64,000 nucleotides of DNA from Sphingopyxis sp. DBS4 (GTDB taxonomy: Bacteria > Pseudomonadota > Alphaproteobacteria > Sphingomonadales > Sphingomonadaceae): NCBI RefSeq assembly GCF_024628865.1, contig NZ_CP102384.1, positions 4,293,664 through 4,357,663 on the forward strand, read 5' to 3'. A model generated the notes under the pieces. That model did not search any database. It was not told the origin of the DNA and was given only the letters and a program-made list of their open reading frames with translations. Positions 33,662-43,225 of the stretch are shown in pieces; position 1 is the stretch's first letter; each line of letters begins with the position of its first letter. The translations under genes and the position numbers were made by a program.

Positions 33662-34828
33662 ATGGCAACTGCACGGCTTCGCGATTCGAATATCGACCCG
33701 CTCGATGGCTGGTCGCTGCCAGCATGGACCTATAGCGATCCGGATTTCCACGCCGCTGAAATGGAGCGGATCTTCCGTCCGAGCTGGCAGATCGTCTGCC
33801 ATGACAGCGACATCCCGAATGCAGGCGATTGGCACAGCATCGATATGTGCGACGAGAGCGTGATTCTGGTGCGCGGCGCCGACCGCATCGTCCGCGCCTT
33901 CACCAACGTCTGCCGCCACCGCGGGTCGCGGTTGGTCGATGGCGCCGCGGGCTGCGCGAAGAAGCTCGTTTGCCCCTATCACGCCTGGACCTACGAACTT
34001 GACGGCCGGCTGACCGGCGTTCCCGATTCGGCGAGCTACCCGACGCTCGACAAGGGCAAGGCAGGACTCGCCCCGGTCGGGCTCGAGCAATGGCGCGGCT
34101 TCTGGTTCGTGCGGCTCGATGACGACGGCGGCCCGTCGGTCGCGGCGATGATGGCGCCCTATGAGGCGATGATCGCCCCCTATCGCTTCGAGGAACTCGG
34201 TGCCCTCGGCCGCGTCACGCTGCGCCCGCGCGCGGTCAACTGGAAGAATGTCGGCGACAATTATTCGGACGGCCTGCACATCCCCGTCGCCCACCCCGGC
34301 CTGACGCGGCTGTTCGGAAAAAGCTATGGCGTCGAGGCCGAGGCCGGGGTCGACCGCATGTGGGGCGACCTGATCGACCGGCCCTCGGCGAACTGGTCCG
34401 AACTCATGTATCAGCGCCTGCTGCCGCCGGTGCCGCATCTGCCGGAAGCGAACCAGCGCCATTGGCTCTATTTCAAGCTGTGGCCGAACATCGCCTTCGA
34501 CATCTATCCCGATCAGGTCGATTTCATGCAGTGGCTGCCGACCGGGCCGACAAGCTGTCTGATCCGCGAAATCTCCTATGTCCTTCCCGATGCGCGGCGC
34601 GAAATGAAGGCCGCGCGCTACCTCAACTGGCGCATCAATCGCCAGGTCAATGCCGAGGATACGGCGCTGATCACGCGCGTGCAGCAGGGGATGCAGTCGA
34701 AAAGCTTCACCATGGGGCCGCTCAGCGACAAGGAGGTCTGCCTCAGGCATTTCTGTTCGCGGATGCGCGCGATCATCCCCGAGGCGCGGCTGGAGCAGGC
34801 GCCGGCCGCAGGGTGGAGCCGCCGGTGA
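33662..34828 (+). CDS. Rieske non-heme iron oxygenase, alpha subunit
   Basis: 388 residues from the ATG at 33662 (AAGGAACGATAT upstream). The Rieske [2Fe-2S] ligands are Cys84/His86 (CRHRG) and Cys104/His107 (CPYHAW). The mononuclear iron site includes His206 and His211 in SDGLHIPVAHPG, with bridging Asp203. The layout matches ring-hydroxylating and quaternary-amine oxygenases (GbcA/CntA group). No reductase or ferredoxin gene is adjacent, so electrons must come from elsewhere or from a downstream flavoprotein. First gene of a three-gene coupled operon. Confidence 0.93.
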   Translation: MATARLRDSNIDPLDGWSLPAWTYSDPDFHAAEMERIFRPSWQIVCHDSDIPNAGDWHSIDMCDESVILVRGADRIVRAFTNVCRHRGSRLVDGAAGCAKKLVCPYHAWTYELDGRLTGVPDSASYPTLDKGKAGLAPVGLEQWRGFWFVRLDDDGGPSVAAMMAPYEAMIAPYRFEELGALGRVTLRPRAVNWKNVGDNYSDGLHIPVAHPGLTRLFGKSYGVEAEAGVDRMWGDLIDRPSANWSELMYQRLLPPVPHLPEANQRHWLYFKLWPNIAFDIYPDQVDFMQWLPTGPTSCLIREISYVLPDARREMKAARYLNWRINRQVNAEDTALITRVQQGMQSKSFTMGPLSDKEVCLRHFCSRMRAIIPEARLEQAPAAGWSRR

Positions 34829-36045
34829 GCACCGCCGCGCCCGTCGTCATCGTCGGCGGCGGCCCCGCGGGCATGGTCGCGGGGCTGCTCTTCGCGCGCG
34901 CCGGCGTGCGCGTCACCATACTCGAAAAGCACAAGGATTTCCTCCGCGATTTCCGCGGCGACACGGTGCATCCCTCGACGCTCGAACTGTTCCACGAGAT
35001 CGGCCTGCTCGACGCGCTGCTGAAGGAATCGCACGCCGCGATCGACACCATGACGCTGAACCTGCTCGGCGGGCGCTACACGGTCGCGACGATGAAGCAT
35101 CTGCCGGTCGCCGCGCCGTTCGTCGCGATGATGCCGCAATGGGATCTGCTCGATTTCATCGCGGGGGAAGGGCGGCGCTATCCGACCTTCGACCTCCGCA
35201 TGTCGACCGAGGCCATCGGACTGACCCATGACGCCGGTGGTCGCGTCAGCGGGGTGACGCTCGCGAATGGCGACGTGCTTTCCGCGCGGCTCGTCATTGC
35301 CGCCGACGGGCGCCGGTCGGTACTGCGCGAAGCCGCCGAGCTGCCGCTCGACGATCTCGGCGCGCCGATGGACGTGCTCTGGTTCCGCGTCCCCGTTCCT
35401 GCGGGCATGGACATGGCGGAGGTCGCGCTCGGCACGATCGACAAGGGCGGGATGGTCGTCGCCATCCCGCGCGGCGATTATTGGCAATGCGCGCGAATCA
35501 TCGAGAAGGGCAGCTTTCCGCCGATCGAAGCGCGCGGCATTGCGGCCTTCCGCGATGAGATCGTCGCCATCGTTCCCGGCCTCGCCGCGGGTATCGAGGC
35601 GATCCGCAGCTTCGACGACGTCAAGCTGCTCTCGGTCGCGCTCGACCGGCTGACGCGCTGGTCGCGCCCGGGCCTGCTCGCGATCGGCGACGCGGCGCAC
35701 GCGATGTCGCCGGTCGGCGGCATCGGCATCAACCTCGCGGTGCAGGATGCGGTCGCCGCCGCGAATATCCTCGCGGCGCCGCTTTCCGCCGGGGCCGATC
35801 CCGATCCGTTGCTCGCCCGGGTGCAGGCGCGCCGCTGGAAACCGACGACCCGGATGCAGGCGCTGCAGCGCTTCGCGCACCAGCGCGTCATCGAACCGAT
35901 GCTGCGCGGAGAGGTCACCCGCGTGCCCTTCGCCGTCCGCCTCCTCGACGCCATCCCGCTGCTCCGCCGCATTCCGGGCCGCATCCTCGGCCTCGGCTTC
36001 GGCCGCCAGCATGTCCAATCCCCGCTTGCGAAAGACTTTTCATGA
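34825..36045 (+). CDS. FAD-dependent monooxygenase (UbiH/PHBH-like)
   Basis: 406 residues from the GTG at 34825, which overlaps the oxygenase stop (GTGA); a GTG four codons earlier is also possible. The FAD motif VVIVGGGPAGMVAGLLFARA is at the N-terminus, the LVIAADGRRSVLRE motif mid-protein, and the second FAD motif LLAIGDAAHAMSPVGGIGIN toward the end. It is a class A flavoprotein hydroxylase by family. The substrate is unknown, but tight coupling to a Rieske oxygenase implies successive oxidations of one compound. Confidence 0.92.
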   Translation: MSTAAPVVIVGGGPAGMVAGLLFARAGVRVTILEKHKDFLRDFRGDTVHPSTLELFHEIGLLDALLKESHAAIDTMTLNLLGGRYTVATMKHLPVAAPFVAMMPQWDLLDFIAGEGRRYPTFDLRMSTEAIGLTHDAGGRVSGVTLANGDVLSARLVIAADGRRSVLREAAELPLDDLGAPMDVLWFRVPVPAGMDMAEVALGTIDKGGMVVAIPRGDYWQCARIIEKGSFPPIEARGIAAFRDEIVAIVPGLAAGIEAIRSFDDVKLLSVALDRLTRWSRPGLLAIGDAAHAMSPVGGIGINLAVQDAVAAANILAAPLSAGADPDPLLARVQARRWKPTTRMQALQRFAHQRVIEPMLRGEVTRVPFAVRLLDAIPLLRRIPGRILGLGFGRQHVQSPLAKDFS

Positions 36046-37646
36046 CCAAAGCCTATGACGCGCTGATCATCGGCGCCGGCCACAACGGTCTCGTCTGCGC
36101 CTTTTATCTCGCGAGGGCGGGACTGAAGGTGCGTATCGTCGAGGCGCGCGACGTCGTCGGCGGCGCCGCGGTGACCGAGGAATTCGCGCCGGGCTTCCGC
36201 AATTCGGTTGCGAGCTACACGGTCAGCCTGCTCCAGCCAAAGGTGATCGCCGACATGAAGCTCGCCGATCACGGCTATCGCGTCATCGAGCGGCCAATCA
36301 GCAATTTCCTGCCGCAGGAGGATGGAACCTATCTGAAGCTCGGCGGCGGGCTCGAGCGCACGCAGGCCGAATTCCGCAAGTTCAGCGCGCGCGATGCCGA
36401 GGTACTGCCGCATTATTACGACGCACTCGAAAATGTCGCCGAACTGCTCCGCGACCTCGCGCTGCGCGTGCCGCCGAATATCGGCGAAGGCCTGCGCACG
36501 CTTCTCGATGGCGCGCGGCAGGGACGGCGCTTCGCGACGCTCAGCCTCGAACAGCAGCGCGACGTGCTCGACCTGTTCACCAAATCGGCGCGCACGATGC
36601 TCGATAGCTGGTTCGAAAGCGAGGCGGTCAAGGCCGCGTTCGGCTTCGACGCGGTGGTCGGCAACTACGCCAGCCCCGACACGCCTGGCAGCGCCTATGT
36701 CCTCCTCCACCACGTTTTCGGCGAGGTGAACGGCAAGAAGGGCGCGTGGGGCCATAGCGTCGGCGGCATGGGCAGGATCACCGAGATCATGGCGAAGGTG
36801 TGCCGCGACATGGGAGTCGAGATCAGTCTCGAAAGCCCGGTCGCGAAAGTGCTCGTCGATGGAAACAGGGCAGTCGGCGTCAAGTTGGTGGGCGGCGAGG
36901 AGATTGCCGCGGCGCGGGTGATCGCCAATGTCGGACCGAAATTGCTCTACGAACGCATGATGGATGCGGCCGACCTGCCGCAGGATTTTCAGCGCCGCAT
37001 CAAGGGTTTCAAGGCGGGCAGCGGCACCTTCCGGATGAATGTCGCGCTCAGCGAACTTCCCAGATTCACCTGCCTGCCCGAACCCGGCGAGCATCACCAG
37101 TCGGGGATCATCCTCGCGCCGACGCTCGACTATATGGACCGCGCGTTCCTCGACGCGAAGCAGCATGGCTGGTCGAAGGCGCCGATCGTCGAGATGCTGA
37201 TCCCCTCGACCGTCGACGACAGCCTCGCGCCGCCGGGTGCCCATGTCGCCAGCCTCTTCTGCCAGCAGTTCGCGCCCGAATTGCCCGATGGACGGGACTG
37301 GGACGATGAAGAGGAAGCCGCCGCCGATTGCATCATCGACACGGTCGAGAAGCACGCGCCGGGCTTCCGCGCCAGCATCGTCGGCCAGACGCGCCTCAGC
37401 CCCAAGGGGCTCGAACGCAAGTTCGGCCTGATCGGCGGCGACATCATGCACGGCAATATGAGCCTCGATCAGCTTTGGGCGGCGCGGCCGGTGCTTGGCA
37501 ACGGCGGCTATCGCGGGCCGGTGAAGGGTCTTTATATGTGCGGTGCGGGCACGCATCCGGGCGGCGGCGTCACCGGCGCGCCGGGGCATAATGCGGCTGA
37601 GGTCATTCTACGCGACCGGGGCTTCTTCGCGCCCCGCTGGCGCTGA
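36042..37646 (+). CDS. CrtI/PYROXD2-like NAD(P)/FAD oxidoreductase
   Basis: 534 residues, with the ATG overlapping the preceding stop (ATGA). The dinucleotide motif reads DALIIGAGHNGLVCAFYLAR and is followed by VVGGAAVTEEF. The C-terminal flavin segment reads GLYMCGAGTHPGGGVTGAPG. This is the phytoene-dehydrogenase-like branch, common in sphingomonads and largely uncharacterised. No phytoene synthase or other carotenoid gene is nearby, so a role in carotenoid synthesis is unlikely. The 3' end overlaps the convergent permease gene by 39 bp. Confidence 0.92.
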   Translation: MTKAYDALIIGAGHNGLVCAFYLARAGLKVRIVEARDVVGGAAVTEEFAPGFRNSVASYTVSLLQPKVIADMKLADHGYRVIERPISNFLPQEDGTYLKLGGGLERTQAEFRKFSARDAEVLPHYYDALENVAELLRDLALRVPPNIGEGLRTLLDGARQGRRFATLSLEQQRDVLDLFTKSARTMLDSWFESEAVKAAFGFDAVVGNYASPDTPGSAYVLLHHVFGEVNGKKGAWGHSVGGMGRITEIMAKVCRDMGVEISLESPVAKVLVDGNRAVGVKLVGGEEIAAARVIANVGPKLLYERMMDAADLPQDFQRRIKGFKAGSGTFRMNVALSELPRFTCLPEPGEHHQSGIILAPTLDYMDRAFLDAKQHGWSKAPIVEMLIPSTVDDSLAPPGAHVASLFCQQFAPELPDGRDWDDEEEAAADCIIDTVEKHAPGFRASIVGQTRLSPKGLERKFGLIGGDIMHGNMSLDQLWAARPVLGNGGYRGPVKGLYMCGAGTHPGGGVTGAPGHNAAEVILRDRGFFAPRWR

Positions 37647-38954
37647 GCGCCGCATCGCGAGATAGATCGGAAATCCCGCCGCGGTCATCGCGGCGCTCCA
37701 CAGGCTCGCCTCCAGCCCGGCGCCATAGAAGGCCCAGCAGCTATAGACGAAGCCCGCGATCGTCGCGGCGGCGAAACCCGCCGAAACCCGGATCGCGCCC
37801 CGCCGCTCGAGCAGCAGCGCGGCGAGCGAGCCGACGATATAGAGGATGATCGCGGTCGAGGTCGTCACCTTGACCATGAAGGCGAACAGGTCGGCGAGCC
37901 CGCGCGAATAATTGGCATAGACGATCGCGCTCGCCAGCCCGCTCGATACGATCTGGGTGATCCAGGGTGAGGCGAAGCGATTGTCGCGCGCGAAGGCGGC
38001 GGGAAGCAGACGGCGGTGCGCAAGGTCGCGCGGGATATCGCCCTGCAGCAGTACGAAGCCGTTGAGCGCGCCGAGCGCGGCGATCGCGGCGAACAGCGCG
38101 ACCACCTGTCCGGCGCCGGGGCCGACGAGCCGCGCGAAGAAGGTCGCATAGGCGGCGTTCGATTCGTGGAGCGCCGCGACCGGCACCAGCAGCGTCACCG
38201 TCGTGCACGACAGGAGGTAGAGGAGCCCGACCGCCGCAGCCGCGATCACCGTCGCGCGCGGGATCGTGCGTTCGGGATCCTTGACGCGGTCGCTGACGAC
38301 GCACGCGCTCTCGAAACCGAGCAGCGCGAAAAGCGTCAGCGTCGCCGCGCCGCTGACCCCCGACAGGCTGAGCGGCTCGGTTCCCGCCATCGTCGGCGGT
38401 GGGGCCGCACCGCTGCCAAGCGCCCAGGCGCCGACGAAGACCGCACCCACGACGGGGATCAGCTTGAGGGCGAGGGTGAGCATCTGCGCGCCGCCCGCGC
38501 GGCGGACACCCCCGAGATTGACGAGCGTGAAGAACCAGATGCAGCCGATCGCGATCCACGCCGGCGCCGCGCCCTTTTCGCCGAGCCAGGGCAGCAGGAT
38601 CGACATGTTGCTGATCGCCGCGACCGCGAGCGTCGCGACGACTGTCCAGCAGCTTATCCAATAGCTCCATGCAACGATGAAGCCGGTGCCGGGGCCGAAG
38701 GCGGCGGCGCCATAGGTGAAGGCGGCACACCCCTCGGGAAGCCGTCTCGCGAGCCTCGCGAATACGACCGCTAGGCACAGCGTGCCCGCGATCGACACCA
38801 GCCAGCCGACGATCGCGTTCCAGCCGAGCGGCGCGAGATCGCGCGGGAGCAGGAACACCCCCGACCCGATCATATTGCCCATGCCGAGCGCGATGCACAT
38901 CGACAGGCCGAGCTTCTGGCCCGGCCCCTCGGTGCTGGCGACGGTGGCGGTCAC
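37608..38954 (-). CDS. APC-superfamily amino acid/amine permease
   Basis: 448 residues with about twelve TM helices. The N-terminus GLSMCIALGMGNMIGSGVFL carries the GSG motif of TM1 in APC antiporters such as AdiC/YjdE. The start is a GTG at 38954, 4 bp after the TonB receptor stop, so the two form an operon. It probably carries the substrate released by the receptor across the inner membrane; an amine or amino acid derivative would suit. It converges with the CrtI-like gene. Confidence 0.9.
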   Translation of the reverse strand: MTATVASTEGPGQKLGLSMCIALGMGNMIGSGVFLLPRDLAPLGWNAIVGWLVSIAGTLCLAVVFARLARRLPEGCAAFTYGAAAFGPGTGFIVAWSYWISCWTVVATLAVAAISNMSILLPWLGEKGAAPAWIAIGCIWFFTLVNLGGVRRAGGAQMLTLALKLIPVVGAVFVGAWALGSGAAPPPTMAGTEPLSLSGVSGAATLTLFALLGFESACVVSDRVKDPERTIPRATVIAAAAVGLLYLLSCTTVTLLVPVAALHESNAAYATFFARLVGPGAGQVVALFAAIAALGALNGFVLLQGDIPRDLAHRRLLPAAFARDNRFASPWITQIVSSGLASAIVYANYSRGLADLFAFMVKVTTSTAIILYIVGSLAALLLERRGAIRVSAGFAAATIAGFVYSCWAFYGAGLEASLWSAAMTAAGFPIYLAMRRSAPAGREEAPVA

Positions 38955-38958
38955 CTGA

Positions 38959-41478
38959 TCAGAACTTGGCGCCCAGCCGCGCCCCGATCGTCTGGGGCTG
39001 GTTCACCAATATCTGCACCCGGCCGTCGCACTGGCCGCAGTTGGAGAAGCGCGACAGTTCGGCGCGCTCGTCGAACGCGTTCTGGAGGAACAGTTCGAAG
39101 CTGTAATTGCTCCAGTCGAAGCCGAGCGCGAAATCGACCGTGGTCGATCCCCGGATTCGCCCGAGCGCGTTCGCCGTCGGGACGCGGATATCCGGCGTGG
39201 CCGAACTGCGATGCGCGATCACCGACTGGAAGTGCATTTCGCCCGGCCCGACCGGGAATTGATAGCGCAGCGTCGCGTTGCCGTTGAACTTCGGCGTCAC
39301 CGGCAGCCGCGTGCCCTTCTCCGCGGCGATCGAATTGCCCGGGTCGGTGCATTGATAGGTCGGGTCGTCGATCTCGCACAGATTGTTGCGGGTCCTGGCG
39401 TCGGTATAGGAGGCCGCGGCGGCGATCGTCAGCCCCTGAATCGGCCGGATGTTGACGTCGGCCTCGATCCCCTTGATCCGGGCGTTCGGACCGTTGTGGA
39501 TCTCGGTAAAGCTGTTCTCGCCGAGGAAGGAGAATTGGAAGCGCTTCCAGTCCTGCAGATAGACGGCGGCGTTGAGCCGGACCATTCCGCCCGCCAGCGT
39601 GGTCTTGAGCCCCAATTCGTAATTGGTCAGGAAGTCGGCGGCATAGGGCGCGATCGTCCCGCGCCGATTGATCCCGCCGGGCCGGAAACCGCGCGACCAG
39701 GTCGCATAGGCGAGGATATCCTCGCTCGGTTTCCACGTCAGGTTCAGGCGGTGCGTGAAGCCGGTGTCCTTGGTGCGCTTGGGCACCAGCTTGCCGTTCA
39801 CATAATCGGCGAGGTTGGTGCAGGGGCTGCCCTCCACCGTCGCCGGCAGCAGCGTCCCGTCCGGATTGTCGCGCAATATCTCCCCGGTCGTCGTGTAGCA
39901 GCCGGCGACGCCCGTCCGCGAACTGGCCGCGCCATTATAGGGCGGGCCGTCGGGATTGCGGCCGAAGCCGAAGAAGCCGATCAGGCTGTTGTCATATTTA
40001 TAATAGCGCCCGCCGCCGGTCAGCGTGACGGTCGACGTGATGTCGAAGCTCGCTTCGCCGAAGACCGCATAATCCTTGTCGACGCGTTTCTGTTCGGTCA
40101 GCCACAGCGTTCCGGGATGGCCGTTGACCGACAGCGCGTCGGCGAGGCCCGGAATGATGTAGTCCTGGTGGATATGGTTGCTCTGGCGCTGGTAGAAGAG
40201 TCCGGCGACGACGCGGAAGCGCTCGTCCTGCGGTGACGCGATGCGCAGTTCCTGGCTCATCTTGCGGAAATGGTCGGTGCCGATGATATATTGCCGCGGG
40301 TCGATGGTATTGCCGGCATTGTCCTGAAGATAGAAGCATCCCCGAAGGCCGCTGCACACGAAATCGCCTTCGTAGGTGTAGTTCGCGTAAAGCTGGTCAT
40401 AGGCTTCGGCATAATCGGTATAATCGTTGATCTGATAGGCCTTGCGGTCGAGATAGGCGCCGGCATAGGTGATGTCGAAATTGCCGATCTTGCCTTCGAT
40501 CGTCAGCGCCGCCTGGATGAACTTGTCGGTGCGCTTGTCGGGGTAGAAGCGCTGGACCTGGAGGTCGCCGACCTTGGGGTCCTGATAGAAAGTGCCGTGG
40601 CTCGTCTGCTTCTGATAGAGCAGGGTCGGGGTGACCGTCCAATTGTCGTCGAGATCGACCTTCAGCGCGGCGCGGCCGCCATAGACTTCGGCGTCGTTGA
40701 AATTCTTTTCGACGAACGCGTTGTTGTTGACGGTGATGCCCGGCTGGTTGCCGACCAGATTCCCGCCTTCATCGAGGATCGGCGCGCCGAGGAAGCTGCG
40801 CGTCCCCGGCACATTGTCGATATAACCGGCGTCCTTCTGATACCAGCCGACGAAGCGCACCGCCGCCATCGGGCTGATCGGCGCATTGAGCATGCCTTCG
40901 AGCCGGCCGCCCATGCCGCCATGCTTGATGCTGTTGATCTCGCCGTCGACGCGGCCCTCGAAGGCCGAGGGATCGGGCTTGTTGGTGATGATGCGAATCG
41001 TGCCCGCCTGCGACGAGGCACCGTAGAGCGTGCCTTGCGGCCCCGCGAGCGATTCGATGCGGGCGATGTCATAGATATGGACGTCGAGGGTGCCGCCGAT
41101 CGTCGTCACCGGCTGTTCGTCGAGATAGACGCCGACGCTGGGCAGCGAGCCCGAATGATTGCCGTCGCCGCCGCTCGCGACGCCACGCATATAGACGGTG
41201 GTGACGCCCGGCTGGCTCGACTGGAACGAGACGCTCGGCAGGAGCTTGGAAAAATCCTGGAAATTCGCGACGTTGAGCTGGTCGAGCTTCTTGGTCCCCA
41301 ACGCCTGGATGCTGATCGGAACGTCCTGAAGATTTTCCTCGCGCTTCTGCGCGGTGACGACGATCTCGTCGCCATAATCGGTCTTCGAGGCCTCCTGGGC
41401 CCAAGCCGTTCCCGATGTCAGGATCGTCGAGGATAGTGAAGCCAGCAGCAGCGCGCGGCGTGAAACATGGACCCGCAT
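38959..41478 (-). CDS. TonB-dependent outer membrane receptor
   Basis: 839 residues with a signal peptide ending SGTAWAQ. The plug domain begins DEIVVTAQKREENLQDVPIS and includes VYMRGVASGGDG. The C-terminal beta-barrel has the usual ILAYATWSRGFRPGGINRRG motif and ends VNQPQTIGARLGAKF. It belongs to the large sphingomonad receptor group that imports organic compounds rather than known siderophores. It is followed at 4 bp by the APC permease, giving a two-step uptake route facing the oxidative operon. Confidence 0.95.
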   Translation of the reverse strand: MRVHVSRRALLLASLSSTILTSGTAWAQEASKTDYGDEIVVTAQKREENLQDVPISIQALGTKKLDQLNVANFQDFSKLLPSVSFQSSQPGVTTVYMRGVASGGDGNHSGSLPSVGVYLDEQPVTTIGGTLDVHIYDIARIESLAGPQGTLYGASSQAGTIRIITNKPDPSAFEGRVDGEINSIKHGGMGGRLEGMLNAPISPMAAVRFVGWYQKDAGYIDNVPGTRSFLGAPILDEGGNLVGNQPGITVNNNAFVEKNFNDAEVYGGRAALKVDLDDNWTVTPTLLYQKQTSHGTFYQDPKVGDLQVQRFYPDKRTDKFIQAALTIEGKIGNFDITYAGAYLDRKAYQINDYTDYAEAYDQLYANYTYEGDFVCSGLRGCFYLQDNAGNTIDPRQYIIGTDHFRKMSQELRIASPQDERFRVVAGLFYQRQSNHIHQDYIIPGLADALSVNGHPGTLWLTEQKRVDKDYAVFGEASFDITSTVTLTGGGRYYKYDNSLIGFFGFGRNPDGPPYNGAASSRTGVAGCYTTTGEILRDNPDGTLLPATVEGSPCTNLADYVNGKLVPKRTKDTGFTHRLNLTWKPSEDILAYATWSRGFRPGGINRRGTIAPYAADFLTNYELGLKTTLAGGMVRLNAAVYLQDWKRFQFSFLGENSFTEIHNGPNARIKGIEADVNIRPIQGLTIAAAASYTDARTRNNLCEIDDPTYQCTDPGNSIAAEKGTRLPVTPKFNGNATLRYQFPVGPGEMHFQSVIAHRSSATPDIRVPTANALGRIRGSTTVDFALGFDWSNYSFELFLQNAFDERAELSRFSNCGQCDGRVQILVNQPQTIGARLGAKF

Positions 41479-41627
41479 AGAAAAGCCCCCCTCTTTGCCC
41501 GTTTGTCGCCGTTTGTGCGGCGCGGGAAAGAGGGTGTCGCAACATGGGGGGGATCGTCAATCGGACATGTGAAATCGGCTCCGCGCGGCGGCGGATTCGC
41601 GGTCACTATGACAAAATTGCAACAGGC

Positions 41628-43223
41628 TCAGGCGGACGCCGGATAATCCGCCAGAACCGGCCCCAGCGCCTCGACCAGCGGCCCCAGCCACGGTTCCATC
41701 GCGCGCCACTGGTCCACACCGTCGCGGTTGATAGGCCGCCGCACCTGCTCAGAACTCGCGGTGCGCACCGCGCGGTCGCTCTTGTGGAAATCGAGGCAGG
41801 ACGGCTCGAACGGCAACCCGAGATAGGTCAGCAACGCCCGCACCTCGCCTTCCAGATCGGCGATCACCCGTTCGTGAAACACGCGGTGGACGTGGCCGGG
41901 CAGCACATGATCGAAATGGTCCATCAGGCCGACATAATCGGCATAATAGCGCCCCATGTCGGACAGGCTGTAGCTGAACGCCTGCCCGCGCGCGAAATGC
42001 TGTTTGAAGTTGGAGAAACAGCAATCCATCGGATGGCGGCGCGCGTCGACGATCCTGGCGTTCGGCAGGATCAGCCGGATGAAGCCGGTGTACAGCCAGT
42101 TGTTCGGCAGCTTGTCGATATAGAAGGGCTTGTCGCTTTTGCGTTGGACCTGGGTGTCGCGCAGATATTGCTCGCCGAGTTCGCGGGCCTGGTCCGCGGT
42201 CAGGCCGGCGACGCCGCCCATACCGCGCGCCTTTGCGTATAATTTGGGGATGTCGGGCAGTTCCATCGTGCCCTCGACCAGCGAGTGGCTCGACAATATC
42301 TGCTCGATCAGCGTCGACCCCGCGCGCGGCATACCGACGATGAAGATCGGATCGGGGGCGGGGGCGCCATGGCCGCTGCGCGCCCTGAAAAATTCGGTCG
42401 TGTAGAGCGTCCGGGCATGATCGACCGCGGCGCGCGTTTGATCGGCGTCATAGTCGAGCAGCGTCCGTCGCAGCGCGTTGCCCCGGTCGTAATGGGCAAA
42501 GGCGGCCTCCGCCCGCTGTCGCTGTTCCTCGGCCCGGCCCAGCGCGAAATGCAGGTGGAAGCGGTCTTCGGGAGTGATGTCGCCGCGGTCCAGCGCCGCC
42601 TCCATCGCCGCGACATCGGCATCGTCGAAGCGCAGCGTCTTCAGATTGGCGAGGCTCCACCAAACCTCGCCCAGCGCCGGGTTGAGCGCCAGCGCCTGGC
42701 GATAGGCGGCGACGGCATCGGCCTGGCGCCCGACCGTCTTCAGCATATGGCCATAGGACATCCAGATTTTCGGCTGTTTGCCAGCGTTTTGCAAAACCTG
42801 CTGATAAAGTTCGAGCGCCTCGTCAAACTCGCCGACGCGGCCGAGCGCGGCGGCTTTCAGATTGGCGTTGCCGAGATTGCCGGGGTCGGCCTGTTGCAGC
42901 GCGTCGAGTTCGGCGATCGCTTCGGCCGAGCGGCCCTGGCGATGCAGGACGGTGGCGAGGTTCGACCGCGCGGCGAGGAAATCGGGCGCGAGTTCGAGCG
43001 CGCGGCGCAGCAGCGCTTCGGCATCGCGATAGCGCTCGATCCGCCCGGCGAGCTCGGCGAGCATGCGGATCGCGGCGACATCGAACGGATCGCGCTTCAG
43101 ATGCGCCTTGAGCACGGGCTCGGCATCGTGGAGCCGCCCTTCGACCAGCGCGAGTGCCGCTGCCATCAGTTCGGGATTGCGGACCCCGCGCGCGATCGAT
43201 GCCTGCGCCCGGTCCGCCTTCAT
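41628..43223 (-). CDS. TPR-repeat sulfotransferase family protein
   Basis: 531 residues from the ATG at 43223; a TTG two codons earlier overlaps the upstream stop. The N-terminal half is tetratricopeptide repeats (for example FLAARSNLATVLHRQGRSAE, then KIWMSYGHMLKTVGRQADAV). The C-terminal half is a sulfotransferase domain with the PAPS-binding loop PIFIVGMPRAGSTLIEQIL and the later RIVDARRHPMDCCFSNFKQ. Substrates of this bacterial group are unknown; tyrosine or glycan sulfation is possible. It is coupled to the DsbA fusion gene upstream. Confidence 0.92.
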   Translation of the reverse strand: MKADRAQASIARGVRNPELMAAALALVEGRLHDAEPVLKAHLKRDPFDVAAIRMLAELAGRIERYRDAEALLRRALELAPDFLAARSNLATVLHRQGRSAEAIAELDALQQADPGNLGNANLKAAALGRVGEFDEALELYQQVLQNAGKQPKIWMSYGHMLKTVGRQADAVAAYRQALALNPALGEVWWSLANLKTLRFDDADVAAMEAALDRGDITPEDRFHLHFALGRAEEQRQRAEAAFAHYDRGNALRRTLLDYDADQTRAAVDHARTLYTTEFFRARSGHGAPAPDPIFIVGMPRAGSTLIEQILSSHSLVEGTMELPDIPKLYAKARGMGGVAGLTADQARELGEQYLRDTQVQRKSDKPFYIDKLPNNWLYTGFIRLILPNARIVDARRHPMDCCFSNFKQHFARGQAFSYSLSDMGRYYADYVGLMDHFDHVLPGHVHRVFHERVIADLEGEVRALLTYLGLPFEPSCLDFHKSDRAVRTASSEQVRRPINRDGVDQWRAMEPWLGPLVEALGPVLADYPASA

Positions 43224-43225
43224 CC

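Noticed and set aside
36042..37646. Carotenoid phytoene desaturase
   Set aside because: Fold family is shared, but no phytoene synthase, lycopene cyclase or other carotenoid gene is near, and it is coupled to a Rieske oxygenase and a flavoprotein hydroxylase.
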